Source: Ferdinandcohnia sp047238305 (GTDB taxonomy: Bacteria > Bacillota > Bacilli > Bacillales > Bacillaceae_L). Taken from it: a DNA stretch of 64,000 bases. Each line of letters starts with the position of its first letter. Positions within the stretch are counted from its first letter, which is position 1. The position numbers were made by a program, and so were the translations under genes. Positions 34,960 to 44,600 of this stretch are shown here, one piece after another. The stretch is taken from the NCBI RefSeq assembly GCF_047238305.1, contig NZ_JBDFMO010000001.1:4526001-4590000 (forward strand). Direction: 5' to 3'. The notes beneath the pieces were generated by a model. That model was not told where the DNA came from, ran no database searches, and saw only the letters and a list, made by a program, of their open reading frames with translations.

Positions 34960-36147
34960 CTATTCTAATTCCCAACCGTTCTCCCCAACCTTAAGGATGG
35001 CCATACCATCACCTTCAACCCCATTACGATTATCTGGTGATAGATTATACGTTCCTGTAACACCTTTATAGGAGATTGTTTCTAAATATTTCTTAATGGA
35101 ATCGGAATCCGTGTTACCTTCAGAAATAGCTTGAAGCACCATTTGAATGCCATCATACGCGTAGCCACCGAATGGGCCTGGGTTATAATCGTACTCTTTC
35201 ATAAATGGTTCAGCAAAGTCTTTAAAGAGCTGAGTTTGTTCATTGTCATCTAATGAATCAAGAACATTTAATTTACTTCCAAGAACCAGTACCCCTACCC
35301 CATCTGCTCCAACTTGATCTAAGAATCCTTGATTACTTACAGCATGGCTTTGGATCATTGGAACATCAATCCCTAATTGGGAGTAGTTTTTCGCAATAAT
35401 TCCTGCTCCAGGAGGACGTGACCAAATAATGATGGCACCTGGATTTTTCGGCTTAATTTTCGTTAATTGGACAGTCATATCAGTAGCTTCAGCATCAAAG
35501 TCTTCTTTTGCTACAATTTCAATACCATTTTCTTTTGCCATTCCTTCAAAAACAGGAAGTCCAGTTTGACCAAAACCATCCCTTGCATTGATCCAAGCAA
35601 CACTATCAATATTGTTATCTTTTAAATAATCAATCACATTTTGAAGAACTGTTTCGTTACTTTGTGGAGCTTGAACTGTGTATTCATTAAATTGGTCATC
35701 ATTCAGTACACCTAATGCAACGAGTGGAATTTTATTTTCAGCAGCCACACCCATAAGTGCCACACTCGTACTTGTTTGAGTTCCACCAACTACAGCCGTT
35801 ACATTATGTTCTGAAATCATTTTTTTCATAAGCACGACTGCATTTGTATCGTCTGTTTCATAATCCTCGATGATAAGCTCTATCTTTTTCCCATTAAAAT
35901 CTTTGTCTTTAAGTTGTTTGTTTAATAATCGCGCAACGTCTGCTTCAGGTTTACCTAACGCAGATGCTGGACCAGTATCCGCAACGATAACACCGATTTT
36001 AATTGTATCTGAGGATTCCCCACTTGGCTTAGCATCGCCTCCACTGTTTTCTCCATCTGTTTGTTGTGCCCCCCCGCTACAGCCTGCAATAACAAATACA
36101 CTTAAACAAATGACCAGAAATGACCAGACCCAAGATTTTTTTCTCAT
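34960..36147 (-). CDS. branched-chain-type ABC substrate-binding lipoprotein
   Basis: A 395-residue LivJ/LivK-family receptor. Signal peptide with lipobox VIAGC (lipidated Cys at 23), then a Gly/Ser/Asp-rich linker and IKIGVIVADTGPASALGKPEADVARLL, the usual start of the type I periplasmic-binding fold. Such receptors bind amino acids, amides or aromatic acids such as coumarate or phenylpropionate; ligand class cannot be read from sequence. Overlaps the end of the CoA-ligase gene by four bases, so expressed with the catabolic enzymes. Confidence 0.9.
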   Translation of the reverse strand: MRKKSWVWSFLVICLSVFVIAGCSGGAQQTDGENSGGDAKPSGESSDTIKIGVIVADTGPASALGKPEADVARLLNKQLKDKDFNGKKIELIIEDYETDDTNAVVLMKKMISEHNVTAVVGGTQTSTSVALMGVAAENKIPLVALGVLNDDQFNEYTVQAPQSNETVLQNVIDYLKDNNIDSVAWINARDGFGQTGLPVFEGMAKENGIEIVAKEDFDAEATDMTVQLTKIKPKNPGAIIIWSRPPGAGIIAKNYSQLGIDVPMIQSHAVSNQGFLDQVGADGVGVLVLGSKLNVLDSLDDNEQTQLFKDFAEPFMKEYDYNPGPFGGYAYDGIQMVLQAISEGNTDSDSIKKYLETISYKGVTGTYNLSPDNRNGVEGDGMAILKVGENGWELE

Positions 36148-37727
36148 CGTAATTCTGCCCCCAATTTTTCTTTTAATTGTTCCTGAAGTGATATTTTTCT
36201 AATTTTCCCACTGGCTGTCATCGGAAATTCATCCATGATCAGCAATTTATCTGGGACTTTATAGTCTGCAACTTTTGCTCTTACGAACTCCAAAAGCTCT
36301 TCGACACTTGGTGAAGTATTTGGCTTGATTTTTACGCAAGCACAAGAGATTTCACCTAAAACAGTGTCAGGCAGTCCAACTATTGCCACTTCCATTACAT
36401 CTGGGTGTGTATAGAAGACTTCTTCTATTTCTCTTGGGTAGATATTGTAGCCACCTCGAATGATCATTTCTTTTTTACGACCAACAATTCTTAAGTTTCC
36501 TTGCTCGTCTAATGTGCCAAGGTCTCCGGAATAAAACCAGCCATCCTTATCTAATGCTTCTCTCGTTTTCTCAGGCATATTGTAGTAACCCTTCATGATA
36601 CCGAACCCACGACAAGCTATTTCTCCAACCTCATTAAGACCAACATCTTCCTTAAATTCGTTAACAATTTTCACTTCAGCACCTGGTAGTACCTTTCCAA
36701 CTGTTTCGGCACGAATTTGGTCATCATCCTCAAATGCCGTCATGGTAAGGGTTGGTGATGTCTCGCTTAAACCGTAGCAAACGACAATGTCACAGCCCAT
36801 ATCTGTACGGATTCGCTTCACAATTTCAACAGGACATGGGGCCGCTGCGATAATACCAGTTCTTAGTGAAGTCAGATCATAATTTTTAAACTCAGCATGA
36901 TTCAGCTCTAAAATAAACATCGTTGGTACGCCATGCTTAACCGTGATTCTTTCGTTTTGTGTGGTTTCCAATGCTTCTTTAGCATTATATTTTTCTGCCA
37001 AGACCATCCGAGCCCCTACGGCAATCGTACTTAGAATGCTTGGTACCATACCAAATACGTGGAATAGTGGTACAGCTACATAAAAGACATCATCTTCGGT
37101 ACACTTCATCTCTTCAGCAGTAATGATCGCGGTGTTCACGAAATTACTGTGGGTAAGCATCGCCCCTTTTGGTGCACCTGTAGAACCTGAAGTATACAAG
37201 ATACAGAAAATATCATTTTCCGAATCGATTCTGATAGGGGAGAAGAGTTGATCGTCGACTCTTTCTAGTAATTGTTCGTAACTCATATGGCCATCTTTCA
37301 CGCACCGAACTGTAATGAGTCTTTCAAGACTTTTAACACGCTCAATTGCTAACCTGAATTGTTCATAATGTTTGACTCCACCAAATTCTTCGGTAAAAAA
37401 AGCAATCTTAGCCTCAGAATTACGTAAAATGTACTCAACTTCATCTTGTCGGTAACGAGTATTGAAAGGAACGATCACACCGCCTAGATGTGAAACAGCC
37501 ATATAAATCACGACAAATTCATTCCAGTTTGGTAAGCAAACCGCAATTTTATCTCCCTTTATAATGCCGATTTCTTGTAGTGAAGCTGCAAGATTAAGAG
37601 ATTTCTCCCATAATTCCTGATAGGACAGCCGTGTGTAACCATCGTATGAAACTTCATGATGAGGATCCTTTTTGCAAACGTTTTCCAAAAGCTCCGAAAC
37701 ACTAAGTTTGCTTAATTCTTTTTTCAT
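36144..37727 (-). CDS. AMP-forming acyl-CoA synthetase
   Basis: A 527-residue class I adenylate-forming ligase. Core motifs ILYTSGSTGAPKGAMLTH (about 180-197), YGLSETSPTLTMT and GWFYSGDLGTLDEQGNLRIVGRKKEMIIRGGYNIYPREIEE are complete, and the catalytic Lys occurs in MTASGKIRK at the end. It resembles FadD3-like and phenylpropanoid/medium-chain ligases. It would activate the transported acid with CoA as first step of the beta-oxidation encoded by its neighbours. ATG start at 37727 after GGGGTG is preferred to a GTG three codons upstream. Confidence 0.9.
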   Translation of the reverse strand: MKKELSKLSVSELLENVCKKDPHHEVSYDGYTRLSYQELWEKSLNLAASLQEIGIIKGDKIAVCLPNWNEFVVIYMAVSHLGGVIVPFNTRYRQDEVEYILRNSEAKIAFFTEEFGGVKHYEQFRLAIERVKSLERLITVRCVKDGHMSYEQLLERVDDQLFSPIRIDSENDIFCILYTSGSTGAPKGAMLTHSNFVNTAIITAEEMKCTEDDVFYVAVPLFHVFGMVPSILSTIAVGARMVLAEKYNAKEALETTQNERITVKHGVPTMFILELNHAEFKNYDLTSLRTGIIAAAPCPVEIVKRIRTDMGCDIVVCYGLSETSPTLTMTAFEDDDQIRAETVGKVLPGAEVKIVNEFKEDVGLNEVGEIACRGFGIMKGYYNMPEKTREALDKDGWFYSGDLGTLDEQGNLRIVGRKKEMIIRGGYNIYPREIEEVFYTHPDVMEVAIVGLPDTVLGEISCACVKIKPNTSPSVEELLEFVRAKVADYKVPDKLLIMDEFPMTASGKIRKISLQEQLKEKLGAELR

Positions 37728-37790
37728 GTAATTCACCCCAATAACAAGAATTTCCTTAATCAGTCAGGGCTAAGCCCCAACTGATGAAAA

Positions 37791-38969
37791 CTACAAGACT
37801 TCCCAAATCGCAGCGATTCCTTGGCCTCCACCAATACATAATGCAGATGCGCCGTATTTTTTATTTCTTCTCTTAAGCTCGTATATGAGCGATAAGCTAA
37901 TTCTTGCACCACTTGCTCCAAGTGGATGACCTAATGCAACCGCACCACCATTGACATTCCCAATGCTCGGGTCAAAGCCTAGTTCCTTTTGGCAAGCTAG
38001 GTATTGAGCAGCAAAAGCTTCATTGATTTCGATTAAATCTAAATCTTCTACTCTCATATTGGCACGTTCTAATGCCTGTCGAATGGCTGGGGCAGGTCCG
38101 ATTCCCATGTACTTTGGCTCAACGCCAACAATCCCCCATGAAACCAATCTTGCTAATGGTTTTAGATCTCGTTTTTGAGCATACTCACTAGAAGTGACGA
38201 CCATCGTCGCTGCGCCATCATTTATGCCACTTGCATTCCCAGCCGTAACTACACCGTTTTCTTTAAATCTAGCTGATAATCGATTTAGAACATCAACTGG
38301 GGTATCACGTGGATGTTCGTCCTGATCGATTACTTTTTCACTTTTTCTTACTTTCACCGTTACTGGTACAATTTCCTTTGCAAAAATACCATTTTCTTGT
38401 GCTGCTAATGCACGCTTGTGACTTTGTGAGGCAAACTCATCAATTTGTTCTCTTGAAATCTCATATTTTTCGGCAAGGTTTTCCGCTGTAATGGCCATTG
38501 AGCATTTCCCATAAGGATCATAGAGAGCTTCCCAGAGGTAATCCTCCATTGGCGCTTTTCCGAGAGGTAAGCCCCATCGGGCACCACGAACGACATGTGG
38601 AACCTGGCTCATATTTTCTGTACCACCCGCAATGCTAACATTGGATTCTCCTAGTTTAATAGATTGCGCAGCATTAACGATGGCTTGTAAGCCTGAGCCA
38701 CAAAGTCGATTGACGGTTAATCCAGGCACATGCTCAGGAATGCCTGACTTTAACCCGACATGCCTTGCCATATAAATTGCGTCAGTACTGGATTGAATAA
38801 CATTTCCGATTACTACTTGATCCACTTCTTCCGGCTGGATAGATGACCTGCGCATTGCTTCCTTCGTTGTATGTACAGCGAGGTCAATCGCAGATACATC
38901 ACGAAATGATCCACCGAATTCTGTAAATGCAGTACGTGCACCATCAATAACAACAATTTCTTTACTCAA
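37791..38969 (-). CDS. acetyl-CoA acyltransferase (thiolase)
   Basis: A 392-residue thiolase of usual length. The acyl-enzyme Cys is Cys90 in NRLCGSGLQA; NVNGGAVALGHPLGASGAR holds the catalytic His and ALCIGGGQG the second Cys. It cleaves 3-oxoacyl-CoA with CoA to acetyl-CoA and a shortened acyl-CoA. TTG start with AAGGTGA upstream. In the context of the carboxylase operon it could cleave an aroylacetyl-CoA to aroyl-CoA and acetyl-CoA; this is an inference. Confidence 0.92.
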   Translation of the reverse strand: MSKEIVVIDGARTAFTEFGGSFRDVSAIDLAVHTTKEAMRRSSIQPEEVDQVVIGNVIQSSTDAIYMARHVGLKSGIPEHVPGLTVNRLCGSGLQAIVNAAQSIKLGESNVSIAGGTENMSQVPHVVRGARWGLPLGKAPMEDYLWEALYDPYGKCSMAITAENLAEKYEISREQIDEFASQSHKRALAAQENGIFAKEIVPVTVKVRKSEKVIDQDEHPRDTPVDVLNRLSARFKENGVVTAGNASGINDGAATMVVTSSEYAQKRDLKPLARLVSWGIVGVEPKYMGIGPAPAIRQALERANMRVEDLDLIEINEAFAAQYLACQKELGFDPSIGNVNGGAVALGHPLGASGARISLSLIYELKRRNKKYGASALCIGGGQGIAAIWEVL

Positions 38970-38980
38970 TGTACTTCACC

Positions 38981-39757
38981 TTACCTTCCAACAAATTGTG
39001 GCTTTCTCTTTTCTACAAAAGACTTCATGCCTTCTACACGGTCCTTACTCGCAAATGCATTTCCAAAACAAGCAGTTTCAAGGTCTAAGGCCGCCTGTAA
39101 ATCCACCTCTGTCCCTCGGTTAATAGAAGTCTTTAGCATTTTCATAGCAATCCTTGGTTTTTGTGCTAATTTTTCCGCCCATTCAACCGCTTCTTCAAGT
39201 ACGCGCTCTGACTCTACCACCTTATTGACTAAGCCCACTTCAAGTGCTTTTTCAGCATCTATCATTTCACCAAAATAGAGCAATTCTTTTGCTTTCGCTT
39301 GACCGATTAAACGTGGAAGACGTTGCGTGCCACCGCCACCAGGGATAATGCCTAAATTAATTTCAGGCAATCCAAACTTTGTCGTTGGTGAGCCGATTCG
39401 GAAATCACACGCAAGTGCTAATTCACATCCACCACCTAAAGCAAGCCCGTTAACTGCGGCAATTACTGGCTTTGAAATGGATTCAATTTTGTCATAGGCA
39501 AGACGAGAGATTCTTGACATCTCCATCATGTCGGCTCCATCTAAATTGACCATTTCATTGATATCTGCACCTGCTGCAAAGGCGCGGTCACCTTTTCCTG
39601 TAAGAATGATGGCGCGAACCTCTGAATCCTTTTCTAGTTCTTCGAATAAAGTGAATAATTCTTTATAAACTTGGCTACTTAACGGGTTATATGGAGGTCG
39701 ATTTAAATAGACAATCCCGATATGTTGATCATTTGTAAGGTATTGAATTGTATCCAT
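38981..39757 (-). CDS. enoyl-CoA hydratase
   Basis: A 258-residue crotonase-fold protein. The oxyanion-hole segment AFAAGADINEM and NGLALGGGCELALACDFRI are present, and LPEINLGIIPGGGGTQRLPRLIG contains the second catalytic Glu; both glutamates of true hydratases are conserved. It hydrates 2-enoyl-CoA to 3-hydroxyacyl-CoA. Start ATG at 39757 chosen because homologues begin with MDTI-like text; the AGAAAGG site is rather far, and an upstream TTG overlaps it. Confidence 0.9.
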   Translation of the reverse strand: MDTIQYLTNDQHIGIVYLNRPPYNPLSSQVYKELFTLFEELEKDSEVRAIILTGKGDRAFAAGADINEMVNLDGADMMEMSRISRLAYDKIESISKPVIAAVNGLALGGGCELALACDFRIGSPTTKFGLPEINLGIIPGGGGTQRLPRLIGQAKAKELLYFGEMIDAEKALEVGLVNKVVESERVLEEAVEWAEKLAQKPRIAMKMLKTSINRGTEVDLQAALDLETACFGNAFASKDRVEGMKSFVEKRKPQFVGR

Positions 39758-39784
39758 TATTACGTAACACAACCTTTCTGTTTA

Positions 39785-40642
39785 TTAATTTTTATAGTCG
39801 TACCAGCCTGCTCCTGCTTTCTTACCAACTCGGCCTGCGCGAACTAAATTACGCAATGTAAGGGGTGCGGCAAATCGTTGATCCTTGAATTCTTCGTAAA
39901 AATAATCCATAACATGAAGCCCAATATCGACTCCTGCATAGTCTTGTAGAGTAAATGGTCCCATCGGATAATTCAGTCCTAAAGTAACTGCCCTATCAAT
40001 GTCTTCTGGAGTAGCAACTCCTTCTTCCACTAAACGGATTGCTTCAATAAATTGAGGAATCATGATTCTATTGACAATAAATCCCGGAACATCTTTCTTT
40101 ACTTCAATTGGCTCTTTTTTCATCGCGATTGCCAACCCTTTGAATGCGTTTACAGTTTCATCGCTCGTTTTGTAGCCCCTAATGACTTCTACTAACTTCA
40201 TTACCTGTGGGGGATTGAAAAAATGCATCCCTGCAACCTGTTCAGGTCTGTTTGTTGCACTTGCAAGTATAGTAATCGACATTGATGAAGTATTGGATGC
40301 AATTAAAGCACCCGGTTTTAATATTTCATCTAACTGCTGAAAAATTTCTTTTTTCGCATCTAAATCTTCAATGATTGCTTCGATGACAGCCTCACAATCT
40401 CCCACATCCGCCATGTTGGTTGTTAGTTTTATTCTGGAAAGAATCGCTGATTTTTCATCATGCGTTAGTTTTCCTTTGCTTATCGATCTATCCATTAATT
40501 TTTCGATACGTGCTTGTGCAAGATCTAGAAATTTTTGATCGACGTCTACGAGTACGACATCAAATCCACATATTGCAGCTTGATGGGCAATTGCACCACC
40601 CATCGTTCCTGAACCAATTACACCAATTTGGTTAAATTCCAT
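39785..40642 (-). CDS. 3-hydroxyacyl-CoA dehydrogenase (3-hydroxybutyryl-CoA dehydrogenase type)
   Basis: A 285-residue NAD-dependent dehydrogenase: GVIGSGTMGGAIAHQAAICG at the N-terminus binds the cofactor, SNTSSMSITILA and MHFFNPPQVMKLVEVI carry the catalytic His region. It oxidises 3-hydroxyacyl-CoA to 3-oxoacyl-CoA. The ATG at 40642 after GGAGGG replaces a longer frame starting 19 codons upstream. It is the first gene of a ten-gene operon through the importer to the acyl-CoA dehydrogenase. Confidence 0.9.
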   Translation of the reverse strand: MEFNQIGVIGSGTMGGAIAHQAAICGFDVVLVDVDQKFLDLAQARIEKLMDRSISKGKLTHDEKSAILSRIKLTTNMADVGDCEAVIEAIIEDLDAKKEIFQQLDEILKPGALIASNTSSMSITILASATNRPEQVAGMHFFNPPQVMKLVEVIRGYKTSDETVNAFKGLAIAMKKEPIEVKKDVPGFIVNRIMIPQFIEAIRLVEEGVATPEDIDRAVTLGLNYPMGPFTLQDYAGVDIGLHVMDYFYEEFKDQRFAAPLTLRNLVRAGRVGKKAGAGWYDYKN

Positions 40643-40968
40643 CTTATACCCTCCGTTATGTATGTTTTTGATATTAATCACAATTTTTACAATTTTCATA
40701 TTAATTATAGTGCTTTTATTGTAAAGTTTTTACCTAAAATCTGAGGAATCGAAAGACTTCAATTTCTTAAATTTGAGGAAAAGAAGGCTTGGAATGGTTT
40801 ATGACGCTTATGATAATTTTACAAAACCAACAAATGGTTTCTTGTTCAAGACCTTTACCTTGCATATAATGGAAACTAAGTAACCCTTAAAAATATTTAT
40901 TACCCCCGTATCTTTTCATACCCTTTTATTCGTTTATAAAGTAGAGACGCGCTGAAGGAGTGATTGTT
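40643..40968. other. divergent intergenic region between beta-oxidation operon and ECF sigma gene
   Basis: About 326 bp, AT-rich, no gene seen. On the minus strand a TATAAT box near 40698-40708 with AT-rich upstream sequence is a likely part of the promoter of the beta-oxidation operon; I cannot place a convincing -35. It must also contain the promoter of the sigma-factor gene. Confidence 0.5.
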
Positions 40969-41679
40969 TTGCATAATAAGCTTTGGAATGAATCAGAGGA
41001 TTATAGAGAACAGCAGGAATTTTTTACTGAGGAACAACTTCATGAACTCTATCCGGTGCTTCGACGATATTGCCAGTTTATATCCCAAAACAGCTGGGAT
41101 GGAGAAGATCTCGTCCAGGAATCTTTGATGAAGGCATGGAAGCATTATAGGCACCACCCTACAATCTCTACAGCTTTAATAAATAAAATTGCCAAAAATG
41201 TATGGGTAGACACGGTGCGAAAACGAAGCAAAGAGTCTCTTGAAGGTATTAGTGATGATGGGTATGATGAATCCAGGCAAATTGAAGAGCGCTTTGAGGC
41301 TGTACAAGAGTTGATTAAAAAGCTAACACCGAAGCAAGCTGTGATCTTTGTTTTAAAAGAAGGGTTTCAGTTTCAACTATCTGAAATAGCTGAACTATTA
41401 AATACAAATGAAACTGCTGTTAAAGCCACCATTTATCGTGCAAAACAAAAAATGGCGAAGAAAGAACGAATTCCAACTATCGAGCAATATTGGACAGAGG
41501 AAGATCGTGAACAAATCCAACAAGTATTACATGAATCTTTAAACACTCAAGATCCATCCATATTAATCAGGACGATACCTTCTATCCGTTCTTTATCGAA
41601 ACATACAAATCCAACTTGCTCTATGCAAAAATCACGTCTCTACAACTTTCCTTCAAGCATTGTCTCTATGGCTGCATAA
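40969..41679 (+). CDS. ECF-type RNA polymerase sigma factor
   Basis: A 236-residue sigma-70-family protein. Region 2 is seen in WDGEDLVQESLMKAWKHYRHHPTIS-like text (about residues 45-65) and region 4 in FQLSEIAELLNTNETAVKATIYRAKQKMAKK (about 140-170). About 65 residues follow region 4 and the protein ends in SIVSMAA. TTG start eight bases after GAAGGAG. No anti-sigma gene is adjacent; a ClpP paralogue follows 31 bp downstream. Regulon unknown. Confidence 0.85.
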   Translation: MHNKLWNESEDYREQQEFFTEEQLHELYPVLRRYCQFISQNSWDGEDLVQESLMKAWKHYRHHPTISTALINKIAKNVWVDTVRKRSKESLEGISDDGYDESRQIEERFEAVQELIKKLTPKQAVIFVLKEGFQFQLSEIAELLNTNETAVKATIYRAKQKMAKKERIPTIEQYWTEEDREQIQQVLHESLNTQDPSILIRTIPSIRSLSKHTNPTCSMQKSRLYNFPSSIVSMAA

Positions 41680-41710
41680 TAAGATGCAAGCGAATAAGGA
41701 GGAAAAGAAT

Positions 41711-42286
41711 ATGAATACGATACCATATGTAATTGAACAATCGAGTCGTGGGGAACGGTCGTATGATATTTACTCGAGGTTATTAAAAGATCGTATTATT
41801 TTGATTGGCGACGAAATAAATGATGCTGTTGCCAATAGTATAGTTGCACAGCTATTGTTTTTAGCAGCGGAAGATCCTGAAAAAGATATTTCTCTTTATA
41901 TCAACAGTCCCGGAGGCTCCACATCTGCTGGTTTTGCCATTTTTGATACGATGCAATATATCAAACCAGATATTAGAACGATTTGTACAGGTATGGCTGC
42001 ATCCTTTGGTGCCATGCTTTTGCTAGCCGGAACAAAAGGGAAAAGATTCGCCCTCCCAAATAGTGAAATCATGATCCATCAGCCCTTAGGTGGGGTGCGA
42101 GGTCAAGCAACTGAGATTGAAATTTCCGCTAAGCGCATCCTTAAGCTTCGAGAGCATACCAATCAAATCATTGCAGATCGTACCGGTCAACCTGTTGAGA
42201 AGGTAGCCAAAGATACCGATCGAGACTATTATATGAGTGCAGAAGAAGCGAAGGCATACGGGATTATAGATGAAATTATTAAATAA
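41711..42286 (+). CDS. clpP: ClpP-family serine protease (paralogue)
   Basis: A 191-residue ClpP with the triad Ser98 (GMAASFGA), His123 (MIHQPLGG) and Asp172 (DRDYYMSAEEA). The proteolytic chamber protein works with ClpX or ClpC ATPases. It sits 31 bp after an ECF sigma gene, unlike the housekeeping clpP, so it is likely an extra copy tied to that sigma factor. ATG follows AAGGAGG. A terminator follows. Confidence 0.92.
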   Translation: MNTIPYVIEQSSRGERSYDIYSRLLKDRIILIGDEINDAVANSIVAQLLFLAAEDPEKDISLYINSPGGSTSAGFAIFDTMQYIKPDIRTICTGMAASFGAMLLLAGTKGKRFALPNSEIMIHQPLGGVRGQATEIEISAKRILKLREHTNQIIADRTGQPVEKVAKDTDRDYYMSAEEAKAYGIIDEIIK

Positions 42287-42297
42287 CCGTCTTTATT

Positions 42298-42336
42298 AAA
42301 AAAGCGAATACCTTCTCAAATGGTACTCGCTTTTTA
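42298..42336 (+). terminator. intrinsic terminator after clpP
   Basis: Arms AAAAGCGAATACC and GGTACTCGCTTTT pair with one mismatch around a nine-base loop, followed by TTTTTACTTT on the plus strand. The A run before it lets it act for the convergent antiporter gene as well. Confidence 0.88.
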
Positions 42337-42350
42337 CTTTATTATGTTTG

Positions 42351-43666
42351 TTATGCAGCCTTTTCTTTTTCAGTTTTATTTCGTTTAAATCTTGGAAACC
42401 CTATTAGAATGGCAATAATACACATATCAAAATCGCAATAGGATAATAGGAATATGGCAAAATGCTAATCGGCGAAATGGCTGCTAACCCTGATGCGACC
42501 AGCATTTGTCCGCCATATGGAACAAGACCTTGCCAGCTACTAGAAAAGATATCAAGAATACTTGCAGATTTTCGTAGATCAATTTGGTACTCATCCGCAA
42601 TGTTTTTCGCTATTGGACCAGTGATAATAATAGAAATTGTATTGTTGGCGGTAGCTAAATCTGTTACACTAACCAACCCAGCAATTCCAAACTCCGCCCC
42701 TTTTTTCGTTTTAATTTTACTCGTTACAAAGTTTAAAAGCCATTGGATCCCACCATTATGCTGGATGATGCCAATCATACCACCGATTAAAATCGCAACA
42801 ATCGCTAAATCCTCCATATTAATAACACCTTGGGAAACCGCCTTTATAAATCCAGACAGTGTGTAAGAACCATCCATTAAACCAATAATCCCTGCAAAAA
42901 TGGTCCCACCTAGGAGAACAATTAACACATTAACCCCTAATAATGCAACAATTAGAACGGCAAGGTATGGAACTACTTTTATAAACTCATATGAGTACTC
43001 TCCCAAAGTTTCGACACGATTACCAGCAGTGACACTCCAAAGAATGACCGCAGAAACAATAACTGCAGGTAAAACAATTAGAAAATTGGTTTTAAATTTA
43101 TCACTCATTTTCGTTTGTTGTGTTCGAACCGCTGCAATTGTCGTATCAGAAATCATCGAGAGGTTGTCACCAAACATCGCTCCACCAATGACCGTTCCCA
43201 TTGCTAATGCCATTGGTATTCCAGTTTGCTCGGCAATGCCAATGCCTATTGGAGCAAGTGCAGCAACCGTACCCATAGATGTCCCCATTGATAAAGAAAT
43301 GAAACAACCGACAATAAACAATCCAACCATTAATAGATTACTAGGAATAAAGGTTAAGCCCATATTGACGGTTGACTCCACAGCCCCCATGCCTCTTGCC
43401 GTTTCAGCAAATGCACCGGCTAAAATAAAGATAACCGCCAATAGCATAATGTTGGGGTGTCCAGCACCTTTTGTAAAAATATCAATTTTTGTTGATAATT
43501 TTTCTTTTCTATTCATCCCTAATGCAATTGCCGAAGCAATAATAATCGCAACGTTTAATGGCATATTTGAAAAATCACCGGAAATAGCTCCTGTGCCGAC
43601 AAATAATAATACAAAAATTAATAATGGAAACAGCGCAGAGAGGCTTCCTTTTTTGACATCATTCAT
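42351..43666 (-). pseudogene. NhaC-family Na+/H+ antiporter, apparent 3' frameshift
   Basis: The main frame (42404-43666, 420 codons) has about eleven membrane segments and NhaC-type text such as GTSMGTVAALAPIGIGIAEQTG and GGAMFGDNLSMISDTTIAAVR. It ends with ILICVLLPF and a stop. Removing two bases of the TGTG run near 42421-42424 restores an end that reads CIIAILIGFPRFKRNKTEKE then KAA and TAA at 42351, which looks like the natural charged tail. So the gene is either truncated by about 18 residues or the assembly has a dinucleotide error. Function may be kept, since only the last segment is affected. Antiport substrate (sodium/lactate/malate) unknown. Confidence 0.8.
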
Positions 43667-43707
43667 TTCGATCTACCCCTTTCATTTTATAATCCTAAAA
43701 AATAATA

Positions 43708-44472
43708 TCAGTGCATCGTCATTCCACCTGTAACATTAATCCCTTGACCTGTCATATAATCTGAGTAGTTTGAAGCTAAAAACACGACAACATTTGCGAT
43801 ATCCTGAGGTTCAGCCGTTCTGCCAAGCGGAACCTGAGAATAGTCCTCCTGCCTGATTAACTCGGCCGTAAGTCCTCTTAATTCTCCACCTATTACTCGT
43901 TCTTTACGCTTCATGTCGGTTTCTACAATACCAGGACAAACTGCGTTCACATTGATTCCGTCCTGAGCCAATTCAATGGCCATTGTTTTAGTAAGACCTA
44001 GCACAGCATGTTTGGAAGCAACATAGCTTCCCATTAAGCGGTACCCATTTTTACCCGCTTGTGAGGAAATATTGATAATTTTCCCACCTTGCCCTTGTTC
44101 CTTCAGGATTCTTGCTACAGCTTTACTGAACAGGTATACTCCTTTTGCATTCACATCCATTACAAGGTCCCAGTCTTCTTCTTTTATATCAATGGCATAA
44201 TCCATTTTTGAAATTCCTGCGTTATTTACTAAAATATCCAAACGTCCAAAATGCTTTACTACTTCTTGAACTGCTTTTTCAACCTGTGCGCTTTTTGTAA
44301 CATCTGCCTGGAAGTAAACAAGCTGTTCATTGGTATTTTTCGTGATTACTTCCTTATCGACAACAGCTACTTTTGCCCCACAGTCCAAAAAAGCGTCCAC
44401 AATCGCCTTTCCAATTCCTTGGGCACCGCCAGTTACAATTGCTACTTTTCCTGTTAAATCCATACAATACAT
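43708..44472 (-). CDS. short-chain dehydrogenase/reductase
   Basis: A 254-residue SDR: VTGGAQGIGKAIVDAF at about 14-29, NNAGISKMDYAI near 92, and the catalytic Ser/Tyr/Lys in INISSQAGKNGYRLMGSYVASKHAV. The classical subfamily includes sorbitol, gluconate and acetoin dehydrogenases, so the substrate stays open. I start at the ATG at 44472, eight bases after GGGGG. Single gene between the antiporter and the MetE-like gene. Confidence 0.85.
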   Translation of the reverse strand: MYCMDLTGKVAIVTGGAQGIGKAIVDAFLDCGAKVAVVDKEVITKNTNEQLVYFQADVTKSAQVEKAVQEVVKHFGRLDILVNNAGISKMDYAIDIKEEDWDLVMDVNAKGVYLFSKAVARILKEQGQGGKIINISSQAGKNGYRLMGSYVASKHAVLGLTKTMAIELAQDGINVNAVCPGIVETDMKRKERVIGGELRGLTAELIRQEDYSQVPLGRTAEPQDIANVVVFLASNYSDYMTGQGINVTGGMTMH

Positions 44473-44537
44473 ACTGTTTTCCCCCATACCTTAACGTTCA
44501 AGTATTCCTATCTAATTACTTGGTTTTATTTTTAAAA

Positions 44538-44566
44538 GGGACGTAGGGACAGGTCCACTGTCCCTA
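44538..44566. repeat. dispersed GGGAC/GTCCC palindrome
   Basis: Core GGGACAGGTCCACTGTCCC in the gap downstream of the MetE-like gene and upstream of the SDR. Confidence 0.7.
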
Positions 44567-44600
44567 CTTTTAAAATGAATTGAACAAGGAATCTTCGCCC

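Noticed and set aside
42900..43733. 277-codon plus-strand frame opposite the antiporter
   Set aside because: A shadow of a membrane-protein gene on the other strand; low-complexity composition and no ribosome site.
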